Source of the DNA: Warburgia ugandensis
Lineage: Eukaryota; Streptophyta; Magnoliopsida; Canellales; Canellaceae
DNA length: 64,000 nt
Assembly (NCBI GenBank): GCA_035236585.1
Contig: CP141133.1
Coordinates: 46,393,729 to 46,457,728, forward strand
Reading direction: 5' to 3'
Shown: piece by piece, positions 1 through 11,425 of the stretch
Numbering within the stretch: the stretch's first letter is position 1
Layout: each line of letters opens with the position of its first letter
The notes under the pieces: model-generated
What the model was told of the DNA's origin: nothing
The model's database searches: none
Seen by the model: the letters and a program-made list of their open reading frames with translations, nothing else
Translations under genes and position numbers: made by a program

Positions 1-593
1 AAAGAGGAAACTGAATGGGTTGATGAAAATAGAGGGAGAAAACAGAATAAATATGGAACAATGATTAACTGGAAATAGAGGCAAAGGATGACGAAAGATG
101 TCAGTGATAGAATTTGAACTTTAGTTCAGGTCTTTAGTGCAGAGAGTAACTAGTGAAGGTGGTTGGATCTCCTGCCTAACTCATCCTCCTAATTTTGTTT
201 TACCCCACTTTCCTTCTTTATATGTTAGGCAATGCCTTCCTCTTTGGGTGTCTTCTTTTCATGGGTTTCTTATTCTTTCCAATTAGAAATTATTCCCCCT
301 TGCCTTTTGAGTGATCTGGTTCATTGATTTGATCCTAACCATTCAATGCTCTTTAGGATGATCTGGTACTGTAAAATTTTGATCTAAGCTATCCAAGCCA
401 CAATCTAGTTGATCTGCAAAACACAAGACCAAATTAGAATCATCTAAATTGTACATTACACATTTGATTAGCTCTGATGATCATCTGTCTATTAAATTTT
501 AAAAATCAATAGTAGGATGATCAATTAAAGCTAAAATTTATATTTTAACTAAAAATTACAAAATTGATAGGTTAGATGATCTCATTAAATGTT
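1..593. other. AT-rich stretch without a recognised gene
   Basis: I see no open frame of a known family, RNA gene or clear repeat boundary. The second half is rich in GATC/GATGATC words, like the Tekay-like LTR material further along (3.5-5.1 kb), so it may be eroded transposon sequence, but I could not align it to anything in the window. Confidence 0.5.
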
Positions 594-1167
594 AAACAAG
601 GGGTATTTTGACCAAAATTGAACACTTAACACTATCACTGGTTCTTTTAACATCTAAAATTTTATTATTTAATTTTTTATCCACCACTATTCCTACACCA
701 TTTTTGTTATTATTCTTTCCTATGTACCAGAGCTCATACCCATCAATTTCTCTAGTTTTAGCCCCTTTCCACTTGGTTTCCTGGATACAAGCTATGTTGA
801 CTCTCCTAGGTTTCATTTTATCTACTAACTTTAGACTCTTACCTATCAATGTCCCTATATTCCATGTGGCAGTATGAATCTTATGCTCTTGAGATAGCCT
901 ATTTACCTATGCACTTCTTGACCCCTATGACATGAACTCATGTCTACTTTCCACTGTACTTGGGTTATGTTACAATGTATCACTTTTGAGGGGATGCTCT
1001 ACCAGCCCTTGCCCATTTTCCACTACACCCAGGATCTGATATAATGCATTGCTTTTGGGGAAAGTCCCTAGCATCCTTTGCCCATTTCTCACTGCACCCG
1101 GGATCCGATGCCATACATCGCTTATGGGGGATGCCCTAGCTTGAGGGGATGTTAGTGATTGATTCAT
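594..1167 (-). pseudogene. RTE-clade LINE, N-terminal endonuclease fragment
   Basis: Remnant of the first part of an RTE-type non-LTR retrotransposon ORF. The stretch 594-885 translates to the start of an APE-like endonuclease, the domain that nicks target DNA to prime reverse transcription: WNIGTL comes first, then NIACIQETKW (containing the conserved Glu-Thr pair) and KNGVGIVVDK. Further upstream in the same frame, 970-1,167 is open and carries 23-residue repeats ending in KSDTL. Three in-frame stops fall between the two open parts (about 888-970). Alignable endonuclease ends near 594, so the rest of this domain and all of the reverse transcriptase are missing. LINE copies are usually 5'-truncated; this one keeps the 5' side and lacks the 3' side, which suggests later deletion. 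The endonuclease assignment is firm. That the repeat belongs to the same ORF is inferred from the shared frame and adjacency. Confidence 0.8.
905..1150 (-). repeat. 69-bp minisatellite inside the LINE 5' region
   Basis: Related units begin near 975, 1,044 and 1,113, a regular spacing of 69 bp. An older, weaker unit lies to the left (about 905-971) and a partial one to the right. Because 69 is 23 codons, the frame is kept and the minus-strand translation repeats a 23-residue unit with the pattern SDxxxxILGxVxNGQ. Units differ at several positions, so the array is not recent. Confidence 0.75.
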
Positions 1168-2459
1168 GTCATGGGGGTAAACCCTTCCTTGTTTTCTCTT
1201 GCATGGTAAACCCTTTATCTCTTCCTCTTATCTTCCCCAATGTTGGAAAACCCTCCTTTCCTTTTCCTCTTTGGCTTGCACACCCATCAGAGCAAACACA
1301 AGGCACAACCTCATCACCCAACTTCCAGTTGCGCTCTCTTCATGCCTTGTCTTTTCAGATTGGTTCCAAGTAGTGATTGAGGAGTGGCCCACCACTGGCC
1401 TTCTTCCTTCACTTCCCCTTTTTTTTCCTCTGGCAACTCACTGCATGCCCAACCCCCTTTTCTTCTTGCCTATTTTCTTCCTCTAGCAAGGTGACCAGAA
1501 AACCTTGAACCCCTTTCTTCCCTCATTTTTGTCCCTCATTGGATAGCCTTTGGTAATGACTATGCCAGCAATTAGCCACTACCACCCTCCCCACACTTCT
1601 CTCTCTTATTGAGTTAGCATGAGTGAGATCCATTACTAGCACCCACCCTTGCACTTTGACTTCTTCCTGTGCCCAATCCAGGAAGGCTCTGGCAAATCCA
1701 AGATAGCCATCATGATCAACCACTGATTATGATTAGACCATTGATCGGGAACTAGATCCTCTGATTTGTGATTGATCTAACCACCCATTCGATTTGAACC
1801 ATCCATTGTGATTCTCATGAAGGATAGATTAAGAATCATATTACAGATCTTTGATCCAAAGCATTTTTGAGATGATCTAGCTGATTTTAATCAATGACTG
1901 AGATCAATCAAGATATACAATATGAAATTGGATTCAAATAAACTATTCACCCCATTCAATTGACTTTTTAAGATCATATGACTAGATTTACCAATCGATT
2001 CTTTGATATGGTACTATCAAGTGGAGTATTGTGTCTATATCACTACTGATAGTCTAGATCAAGAACCTTCGAGAAAATCAGTTGATGATTCGGTAATACA
2101 GATAACTAGATATCCTTTAGCTTGACTTATGCAATGTAGGGTTATCATCCTAACTATTTAATTTTGTTGATTTGTCTGTAAATAGCAAAATTGTACCTAA
2201 TTTGCATATAAATGTGCCTGATTTGTTGATTAAATGATTAATCACCTAAAATTGACCCAATATGACTATGATAACTTTGGAATACATAATGATATTATTA
2301 AGAAATAAATTTAAAGTTATGGTGAGCCCACTTCAACCTAATTTGGATCACCAATCAACCATGGCTAGCCCTAGTTTGAGATCTCATTGTAATGAACCAT
2401 TGGATCATATTGATACACATAAATTAAGATTTGAAAATATAATATTTTTTTATAATTAA
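1168..2459. other. No gene recognised; C/T-rich then AT-rich spacer
   Basis: About 1,170-1,540 is pyrimidine-rich and contains short frames without family resemblance. From 1,720 on the sequence is AT-rich with many GATC words, as in the LTR material that follows, and may be the eroded end of that LTR. I could not place a boundary. No RNA gene was seen. Confidence 0.45.
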
Positions 2460-2534
2460 GAATTCTGTATATGTTGTGTGTGTATATATATATACGGTTA
2501 AAATCGTGAAAAATAGTTAATATCTCAAACATCA

Positions 2535-2700
2535 ATAGTCACACTCTGATACACTGAGTTGATCAATCATCTAAACTCTGCTAGCAAATACTCCCTCATT
2601 TAGGTAGTATCATCACACTTACCCATACTGAGTTGATAAAACATCCAGACTCTATTGGAAAAATACTCCCTCACTTGGGCAGTATTGGCACCTCATTATG
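2535..2700. repeat. Two-copy imperfect tandem repeat, about 75-84 bp
   Basis: Both copies contain 'actgagttgat' (near 2,553 and 2,637) followed by 'aaatactccctca' (near 2,586 and 2,661) and a GTAGTATC/GCAGTATT block. The related LTR near 41.3 kb shows only one such unit by eye, so the duplication looks local. Confidence 0.55.
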
Positions 2701-3540
2701 CCATGCACCATAATGCAAAATACTCAAAGGACTACTATGCTACAGTTTGATCCGTACTAGCATGCTTGGATAACTGCTTTCATACTCTATGGATACCAAA
2801 TGTGAAAAATCATCTATGTCATGTCTATATTGGGAGACAGACCGTCATAGTGGTGGCCTTCCTATAATTGCCCCACCCATCATTTTGCCTCTCTTTGGGC
2901 ATAGTATCATCATATATATCTCATTTCATAGAGCGGGTGGCCAAACCCTCGTAACCATCCTAGCATAGCATCCCCATGCATACGCCTATTTAAAACAAAA
3001 ACCACAAGCCTCCTTGCTTGTATATAGAGTATTCTTTTACTTGTCAAATGGCTTGTCTATTTATAGCATCATCCTCATACGGAGGATAGGATTTCACTTC
3101 AAACTTAGGGATTATCATTAACCATGAATAATACCGATGTTCATATAAGTTTAGGGATCAACATTCTATATGAATGATTCTCATGTATTGATTTTATACT
3201 CATCAGACAATTTGTCTATTTATTTAGGGCTAGAATATCTTTTAGTTCCCTATTCACTTAGGGTTTTCCTCAATTTTAACTTAATAATTTCATATGTGTT
3301 TTAGTTGGATCATAAGGGTTTTCAATGGATTTAATACAAGTATTTACATTATACTTATCAACATTTTCAAACATAAGATCATGTATTCAACATGTATTTC
3401 TCATATAGATGCATTCATAAAATCCTCCTACCTTCAAGTAGTGATCCATCTCTTCAGATCTTCCATGATCCTGACTGACATATGTAATATGTAAATCCAT
3501 ATATACTACATTATGAATAATCCTATATTTTTTATCCTAT

Positions 3541-4020
3541 CTATATTCTTTGTCTAATCTTGTCCTTTGATATAAAGGATTAGATCTTGTGTCCTATCAT
3601 GATCTATCTTCCTTAGATAATGTTTATCCTATTGATCAATAGATCTGATGGTTAGAATGATCTTCTAATCTTCCAGATCTAAGTATTTTCTACTCTAAGT
3701 CTTTGTGTATTCTTTTCTTTAATCTTAATCTTTCATAGATCCTTTGATCAACAATTTATACTTGTTGATAATGATCAAGAGCTTAGATCGTCTATCATCT
3801 AGTTCTTCTTTGATCTAAGTTCAATTGTTTGATCACCCCTAAGGAGGATGATCTTGGTTTTCTTTCTTGAATCATATTTGATCAAGGGTTTGGATTCTCT
3901 ATCTAGATTTGTCTACAACATACATACATGGACACATAATAAAATACGACATTAGGATTCTTATTGTTCTTGATCATTCAAGATCCCATGGATCTTGCTT
4001 GATCATCCTTATCTTATTTA
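3541..4020. other. GATC-dense segment inside the LTR fragment
   Basis: I count 18 GATC words in about 480 bp, mostly as TGATC, AGATC or TGATCA. A random sequence of any composition near this one would give about two. The related part of the other LTR (40,210-40,700) is similarly dense. No coding potential is seen. Confidence 0.7.
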
Positions 4021-5234
4021 CAATTTTTATTAGGGTTAGATAATTTACTAACGTTTTATGCTCTTATTATTATTATTATTATGCAACTAGTTAATGTTTT
4101 ACTGGTTGAAGATAACTTATTTTATCCTAAGTTTAAACTACTCCTCTTATTTCCAATTGGCTACGGCTTACTATTTGAATGGTTGAACATAAAGTGGTTA
4201 CTTCAATTTTCATTTAAGGAGGCATTTAGACCTCACAAATGTCAACGGAAGGTGGGGAACGAGTGAGGCTCTATTAGAGAACCCCCTTAACGGCCATGTT
4301 CATCATTCACTAGAGTGACTGTAGCTCAACCTTTCATAAGATTCCTATGACCATTTTAACCCTAAGTACTCTTTCTAATTGATTTTAATTAAATTCATGA
4401 ACATTTAAAATGTCATTCATGGGGTTTATTATTCTCCTAGTTTGGGAGAAGGATTTGATAATCCTTATATTGTCCTACTAACTATAGCCCTTACTATCAT
4501 TAAGTCCATGTCATTTATTCCATGTAAATGCCCTTCAACTCTATTTTTCATTTAACATAAGCATTAAAGGATAAATAACTAAAAAACTAAGTAAATCTAA
4601 CAATTAAATATACTAAGCAATAAAATACATTTACAATATCATTCAATAATTCAAATAAAAATTTAACTTGACATAACTGTTCATTATGATCCAACGATCA
4701 TATTTGATTTCTATTCATTTTTCATCCCATTTAGGCTTTAGATCTTAATCTTTTATTTTCCTTTAAATCTAATATGTTTTCTTAATGTGATTTTATCACT
4801 AGATCATTGATGCGTCTCATCAAATTATCTGATCCTTCTTGATCCAACTGATCAAGAAGATCTTATGATATTTTATCCAATTTAAGGGCATAAATCTTAG
4901 TCTATCCCAAATTATCATCATCAAGCCATTCAATCTCTATGATCTTAACTTTATATGATCATCCAAATACATCCACACTATCCAATCATCCTTGATCAAA
5001 TTAATCAAGGAGATTACCATTCCCTTTTATGGATTTTACTACTTTTAAGAGTCAAGATCTTATGATCTAGAAAATAAATTACATACAACCTTTTAATTTT
5101 GGTAATTTTACATTTAGATTATCATATAAACTATTTTAAAAGGTTTGATCATGCTTGATTAATCAGATCATGAATATCCATGCTCATTTCTTATTTTAAG
5201 GCTATATCTCTTAATTAAACATAGATCAGTCACT

Positions 5235-6186
5235 TGGCCTTAGAAGCTTAGCTGATTTACAATGTTTGTAGACATGTAGACAGCTTGAGTTTCATTGATT
5301 GAGTTGCATGTTTTGAAAGCACACAAATGGTGTGGTTGCATTGTCCTACTTTTGGTAGTTTTATGAGCTTTGATGCCTTGGCTATTGCATGTTGATTTGG
5401 ATAATTTCGCATGATATTTATGCTCTACTTAGTCATTATTTACTCTCGTTCTCAAAATTATATTAGAGTTGTTTTACACAAAAAGGTTATTGTATGCCCT
5501 GAGATTTAATCACTTAAATTGTTCATTATATGTTAAATATCTTGTTAATTTATTATTATTGTTGTTACCTACACAAGCATAGCTTGTGATGTTTTGCAAT
5601 GCCTCAAACATTGAGAGAGACACCAAGAATGGCAAATAGCCTAAGAGCAAGTGAGGGCATTGGTGGCCTTTAGTAGCATATAGAGGAGATTTCAGTGATG
5701 TACGTGGTTTGTTAAAAACTATATGTAATGGTTTACACTTTTATAACAAGGATGTATGGATGCCTTTATGTTGGATGAGTTGGTTGTGGATGGACTGACC
5801 CTGGGTTATGTTACTTTTTTTAGATTTGTTTTTCATCGATGATGTATATGTTTTGACCATAACCTATGATTGATCAAGGTGGATGGTTATGGAGACTGAA
5901 CCTCGCAGTTATGTATTTATGAGTTATTGTGTCACATCACATGAGTTAAATGTGTTGGTCCAAAATGCATAGGAGATTCCAACAAATTTTTGATAGAAAT
6001 AGGACGATCATTTCACCATTAAATCCACGGTTTTATGGGTCATATGAGTCCCGAGGTTTTAAAAAGAGTGTTTTTCATTTGAAATGTTTATTTTCAATCA
6101 ATTTTAAAAATAAAAATTTTAATTATGGATTTCGAATTATGAAAAATATTATGTTTATATGATGTGTAAAACTTGGGGTGTTACAT
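5235..6186 (+). mobile_element. LTR 3' end fragment, Tekay-like (plus strand)
   Basis: The segment ends with 'aaaacttggggtgttaca' at 6,186, matching the form of the other chromovirus LTR ends here ('aaaaacctgggttgtcaca' at 42,023; on the minus strand 'aaaacccgagtcgtcaca' at 31,604). The preceding A/T-rich stretch with runs of TTTTAAAAA resembles those LTR ends. No Met-tRNA-type primer site follows, so this is a 3' or solo LTR remnant, not a 5' LTR. Its left part is lost at the junction near 5,230. Fossil; orientation fairly sure, extent uncertain. Confidence 0.5.
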
Positions 6187-6440
6187 ACTTACATAAGATT
6201 ACTTCATCTTGAACACAAATTCCACCTAGACGGTAACTAGGAGTGAATCATGGACCCTTCAGAGCTCCCTTCAGAGCTACACAATATAGGAATGTAGCTC
6301 ATAATGCTTTCTAGTAATTGGTACAATAGTTGGGGTAATACTTGGAAAGTCAGCTCCAAGGAGCACCAACGGGTGGAGTAGGAGTGCTTGGAGTAAATGT
6401 GAGCATACCAGATAACGTACTCAATAGGTTTAAGAATATA
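6187..6440. other. Short spacer, nothing recognised
   Basis: A 250-bp stretch between an LTR end and the TRIM-like array. It contains a direct repeat of 'cttcagagct' (near 6,257 and 6,269) but no gene or element boundary that I recognise. Confidence 0.4.
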
Positions 6441-8694
6441 ATACCCCAAGGGTCCAATAGTCAATATATTGTCTGCTTTCCACTAATAGTGCCCATACAT
6501 TGGCAGTAGTGATGACTTTGTTCCCCTTTGGAAACCAAGTTCCTGGGCTTTGTTCCCCTCTAGAAACCAAGTTCCCTGGGAAAATGCATTGTGACAGGGA
6601 GAGATCCTTGAACCCTTAAAACCAGCCCAGTCACTTTTCCCTTAGCGATGTGGGACTAACTCTTAAGGTCTCTTACCTCACAACTGCCTACCCAACATCT
6701 CTTGGCGCACTGTTCACCCCCACTAGGGAACGGGCGTCCTCGTCCGCCGGCTAGCCACACACAGGGTCAGGGGTAAGCTCTGATACCATTTATAACACCC
6801 CAAGGGTCCAACAGTCACAATATTGTCCACTTTCCACTGACGATACCCATACATCGGTAGCGATCACGGCTTTATTCTCCCTTGGAAACTAAGTTCCCAA
6901 GGAAAACGCGTTGTGACAGGTAGAGTTCCTTGAACCCTTATAACCAGCCCAGTCACTTTCCCTTTAGCGATGTGGGACTAACGCTTAAGATATCTTGCCT
7001 CACAACTACCTACCTAGGGTCTCTTGGCTCACCCCTACCCCGCATTAGGGAACGGATGTCCACGTCCACTAGCCAGCCACACTAGGTTAAGGGTTGGCTT
7101 TGACACCATTTAAAACACCCCAAGGGTCTAACAGTCACAATATTGTCTGCTTTCCATTGATGGTGCCGATACACCAGCAGCAGTCACACCTTTGCTCCCC
7201 CTGGAAACAAAGCTCCCAAAGAAAACGTGTTATGATAGGTAGAGTTCCTTGAACCCATATAGCCAGCCTAGTCACTTTCCCCTTAACGATGTGGGATTAA
7301 GTCTTAAGGTCTCTTGCCTCACAACTGCCTACCCAGAGTCTCTTGGCTCACCCCTCATCCCCACTAAGGAATGGACGTCCTTGTCCGCTGGCCAACCACA
7401 CACTAGGTTAGGGGTTGGCTTCGATACCATTTATAATACCCCAAGGGTCCAACAGTCACAATATTGTTCGCTTTCCACTGACGGTGCCCATACACCAGCA
7501 GCAGTCATAGCTTTGTTCCCCCTTGGAAACTAAGTTCCCAAGGAAAATGCATTGTGACAGGTAGAGTTCCTTGAACCCTTATAACCAACACAGTCACTTT
7601 CCCCTTAGCGATGTGGGACTAACTCTTAAGGTCTCTTGGCTAACAACTGCATACCGAGCATCTCTTAGCTCACCCCCCCAAGGACGTTGGGTAGGCAGCT
7701 GTGAGGCAAGTGACCTTAAGAGTTAGTCCCACATCATTAAGGGGAAAGTGACTGGGCTGGTTATAAGGGTTTAAGGAACTTTACCTCTCAGAAGGCATTT
7801 TCCTTGGGAACTTGGTTTCCACGGGAGAACAAAGTTATGACTACTGCCGGTGTATGGGCACCGTCAGTGGAAAGCAGACAATATTATGACTCTTGGACCC
7901 TTGGGGTGCTATAAATGGTATCAGAGCCTACCCCTGACGCAGTGTGTGGCTAGCCGGCAGATGAGGACGTTCGTTCCTTAGTGGGGATTAGGAGTGAGCT
8001 AGTTGTGAACAAGAGACCTTAAGAGTTAGTCCTACATCGCTAAGGGAAAAGAAAATTTATAACACCCCAAGAGTCCAACAATAACAATATTGTCCACTTT
8101 CTACTAATGGTGCCCATAGTGGGGGTTAGGGGTGAGCCAAGAGATGCTGGGTAGGCAGTTGTGAGGCAAGAGACCTTAAGCGTTAGTCCCACATCGCTAA
8201 GGGGAAAGTAATTGGGCTGGTTATAAAGGTTTGATGAACTCTACTTGTCACAATGCATTTTCCCTGGGAACTTGGTTTCCAAGGGGGAACAAAGCTGTGA
8301 TTGCTGCTGGTGTATGGGCACCGTCAGTGGAAAGCAGACACTATATTGACTGTTGGGCCCTTGGGGTGTTATAAACGGTATCAGAGCTGACCCCTGACCC
8401 AGTGTATGGCTGGCTGGTAGATGAAGATGTCTGCTCCCTAGTGGAGGTGATGGGTGAGTCAAGAGACACTAGGTAGGCAGTTGTGAGACAAGAGACCTTA
8501 CGAGTTCATCCCATATTACTAAGGGAAAAGTGACTAGGCTGGTTATAAGGGTTCAAGAAACTCTACCCATCACAATGCATTTTCCCTTTGAACTTAATTT
8601 TCAAGGAGAACAAAGCCGTGACTGCTGTTGGTGTATGGGCACCGTTAATGGAAAGCAGACAATATTGTAACTGTTGGACCCTTGGGGTGCTATA
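6441..8694. mobile_element. Array of TRIM-like miniature LTR units, two orientations
   Basis: Seven to eight related units of about 320-350 bp. Each carries a block ending 'cccttggggtgttata', then 'tggtatcagagcc' (the Met-tRNA-type primer site form, clear at 7,916-7,928 and 8,376-8,388), a short GC-rich spacer, and a block with 'agtcccacatcgctaa' and 'ggttataagggtt'. Alternation of an LTR-like block with a primer site and no coding region is the layout of tandem TRIM elements common in plants. Units at about 6,441, 6,792, 7,112 and 7,434 read minus. At about 7,677 the array turns over, and the units at 7,678, 7,914, 8,118 and 8,372 read plus. A 60-bp piece at 8,058-8,118 is again inverted. 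Non-autonomous by nature; several units are partial. Confidence 0.75.
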
Positions 8695-11425
8695 GTTTTA
8701 GCTTTTCATTCTCTTCTTCCTTTTCCTCAGTCTGCCCTACTTTTTTTTTATTTATCAATTTGACAGCCACTCCTAAGGGTTGTGATTCACTTGGCTTGCT
8801 CATGAGGTCTTTGTGAACTAGACCTTAATTCAAATTGTCCCTTAGGGTTTGAGATAGGTTAATTAGGAAACTTTCTTTCTCCCTTTCACTTAAAGATGTA
8901 GACAACTGACCCATTTACCTCTCTAACTTGTAGATATTTTTTCTACTCTCATTCTAGGTTTGATGCAAGGCATTATTTTTTTCATCAAGTTTCTTTACGA
9001 TATATTGTATAATATCCTCCCTTGATGATTTCTATGTTTATTGGGGCAGTTGAAAACCTAGTGGTTGTTGTAAAGTGGAAATCCTAGAATAGTTTTGAAT
9101 AAGGTCCTGAAAGATGTACCTTCTTGGTAATTATTCTTATACTATGACAAATTGGGATGCCTAGCCCATCCTAAATTATTATGGGTTGTTGTTGTTAGGA
9201 TTGTAATATGCACCACAAACATTCACTTGTTCTATAAGGTATTCATTAAGCACTCTATTGGATGGACAAGAAGTAGTTATATGGAATGGACTTGAACAAA
9301 TGGCACAAACCTCCTATGGAGGTTTTGCATTAGCAGCCATGAAAGTTTCAAACATAGTTTCAACTTGCCTATACTCCCACCTAAAATTTGAATTGTGTTT
9401 GCTACAAAGTTAAGCTTATAAGACATATCTGATGGTACTCCCACTTCATACATGCGTCCTTTCTTTTGTGGTAGGGATTTCTCTCTCTCTCTCTCTTTCT
9501 CTCTCCCTCTTGAGAATAATCCCATTGATGTGAATTGTGTGCTAAAGTTTGGAAAAATTCCTGTGTCTCTATTTCACTTCTCATCATAAGGGCCTTTTCA
9601 GTTGCTGCATCTACCATTTGTTTATTTATAAGTGTCAATGCTTCATAGAAATGTTGAAGCTGCTGCCATTTTTCAAATCCATGATGGGGGCACCTTTACA
9701 ATAATTACCAAGATTCACAATGTTGAAGCTGCTGCCATTTTTCTATCTCTCCCAACATTCACAATACTATTCATCATCTCTTTCTTGGAAATTAATGATT
9801 TCCCTATGAAGGGCATTAGTCTTATAAACAAGAAAGAATTTGTACAAGAATTTCGTAGACAATTGGTCCCATGTGGCAATGGAACCTACCTTTAAAGAAT
9901 TAATCCATGATTTGGATTTATCCTTTCATAAGAAAGAGATAACCTACGTCTAATAGAATCCTCAATGACAATTTTGTACTTGAATGTAGCACAAATATCA
10001 AGGAATTCCTTCAGATGTAGGTATAGCACCTCTCTCTCTCATGACTATGAAACATGTGAGTAATTGTATTACTCCAAGTTTAAGTTCAAAGTGGTCTACA
10101 TTAGTAGGCGACAATGTAATGCATGATGGAGTATTTGATTGGAGTGGAGCATAAAAATCATACATAGCTTTATGCTCAACTACTGTGGGGGGTTTAGCCA
10201 TGGGATTAGTAACTTGGTTTCTTACCCCTTGTCTATGTGTAGGTTCAATCTTAGGATGTAATGGTACTAATTTAGCATATTGAGATTGATGTCCTTGCAT
10301 GCACTACAATGAAATGTAGCCAAATGATGTAACCTATACCTAAATGTGACTCCTAACTTTATGTGATATGTAATCAAACAATTCCCAAGGCTAGCAAAGC
10401 TTTTCTTGAAGATCTTTGTTAATCTATGAGGTTGTAGCTTTTAATCTAAAGCTAGATAGCTGCTCCTTAGATTAAGTTAGGTCTTGGCTAGGTAGTTATT
10501 GCAATTCTCCTGGAAGGAGGCATTTAGACCTCAACATCCATCAACAAAAGGCATGGAAAAATCACTTGGATTTTGGATACCCACTATAACCACAAAGTTG
10601 AAGTGCCATTGGAGTGACAATAGATCTCTTCTTTTCAAAAATGTGAGCTCAAAATCCTAAGTCTCTTGATACTTGATTTTAGATTAAAGATTAATGGTTG
10701 AGGTTGCAAACATACAAGGAATTGGATTGATTTGTTAGGTCGACCAACCATCTAGTGATGAAATCTAGTCCTTACCTTATGAGGGTTCCTGTGGGGCCCT
10801 TACTAACATTAAGGTCGATCCACCATAAAGAAATAAACATGTAATGCAATACAAGAAAACAAACTAATACAACCTATATGCTATCCGACTCAAGGTAAGG
10901 TAGGTTCTGTCTAATGCAACAACCCTAATTAAAGATTCAACAAATAAGATGAATGATCCTAAGCTATATGAATTATTCTACCCAAAAAAATGCAAATTAC
11001 ACTAAATTCAACCTAAACTAGAAAAATAAAAAGAAAGCGAGGGATACTTATAGTGAGGTTTTGGATGAAGATTAAGTGTGGGCCTCCATACAACACACTT
11101 GCCCTATTTTAATGCAACCCATTTAAAATTGAATAAAGAGATTACAACTTACAATGGGCCTTATTATAAGTTTCACTTAGAAAGCAAAAACCCTAATCTA
11201 GGAAAGTAGATAAATACTAATTGATGAAGCCATTCCTTTGCCAAATTCTCCTCGGACAAATCAAGTAAGATGGATTAATGTTGTGAGGAATTAACAAAAT
11301 AAGCAACTATGATGCAAAACCCTAACCTAATACAACCTAAAATTAATAATATAGGTAAACAATCTAAATAAGAATCCAACCACAATTCCATTGGAATTCT
11401 TCTTGCAAAGGCACCAAAAACTTAG
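8695..11425 (-). mobile_element. Athila-like element 1: leader and gag remnant
   Basis: Internal region of a minus-strand Ty3/gypsy element whose 5' LTR is 11,426-14,212. The leader occupies about 10,300-11,410 and the gag-derived part about 8,700-10,300. Gag identity comes from residues such as QMVDAAT and 'LAHNSHQWDYS' near 9.5-9.6 kb, matching the capsid-type gag of Athila relatives, and from similarity to the same region of element 2 (15.5-17.1 kb). The (CT)n tract at 9,481-9,510 lies within gag and would read as Arg-Glu repeats. The reading frame is broken many times. Pol is absent: the element is cut off at 8,694 by the TRIM-like array. Fossil; it cannot be dated because its second LTR is not present. 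Confidence 0.7.
11393..11420 (-). promoter_or_regulatory. Degenerate primer-binding site of element 1
   Basis: On the minus strand, directly after the LTR, the sequence reads TTTTTGGTGCC-TTTGC, a decayed form of TGGCGCCGTTGCCGGGG, the tRNA-Asp-type primer site used by Athila elements. Its position next to the LTR end supports the assignment. Confidence 0.6.

Larger units (their letters stand above)
2460..5230 (-). mobile_element. Tekay-like Ty3/gypsy LTR fragment (minus strand)
   Basis: This stretch is related, in reverse complement, to the inner part of the long LTR at 37,309-42,023. Matching landmarks occur in the same order: the 'cagtttgatccgtactag' block near 2,735, 'gagcgggtggccaaaccctc' near 2,934, 'ttggatcataagggttttca' near 3,304, an (ATT)n tract at 4,065-4,081, and 'ggaggcatttagacctcac' near 4,217. 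It is a fossil: both ends of the LTR are missing and no coding part is attached. Toward higher coordinates it stops at about 5,230, where a plus-strand LTR end begins. The left limit is uncertain and could be nearer 1,700. Confidence 0.65.

Noticed and set aside
7249-7533. 94-residue ORF in the TRIM-like array
   Set aside because: Spans a unit boundary of the array; the other units do not keep the frame.
7916-7928. TGGTATCAGAGCC as a possible tRNA gene end
   Set aside because: It is the complement of the initiator tRNA 3' end, i.e. a primer-binding site. No cloverleaf or A/B boxes are nearby, and the same is true at 8,376 and 31,590.
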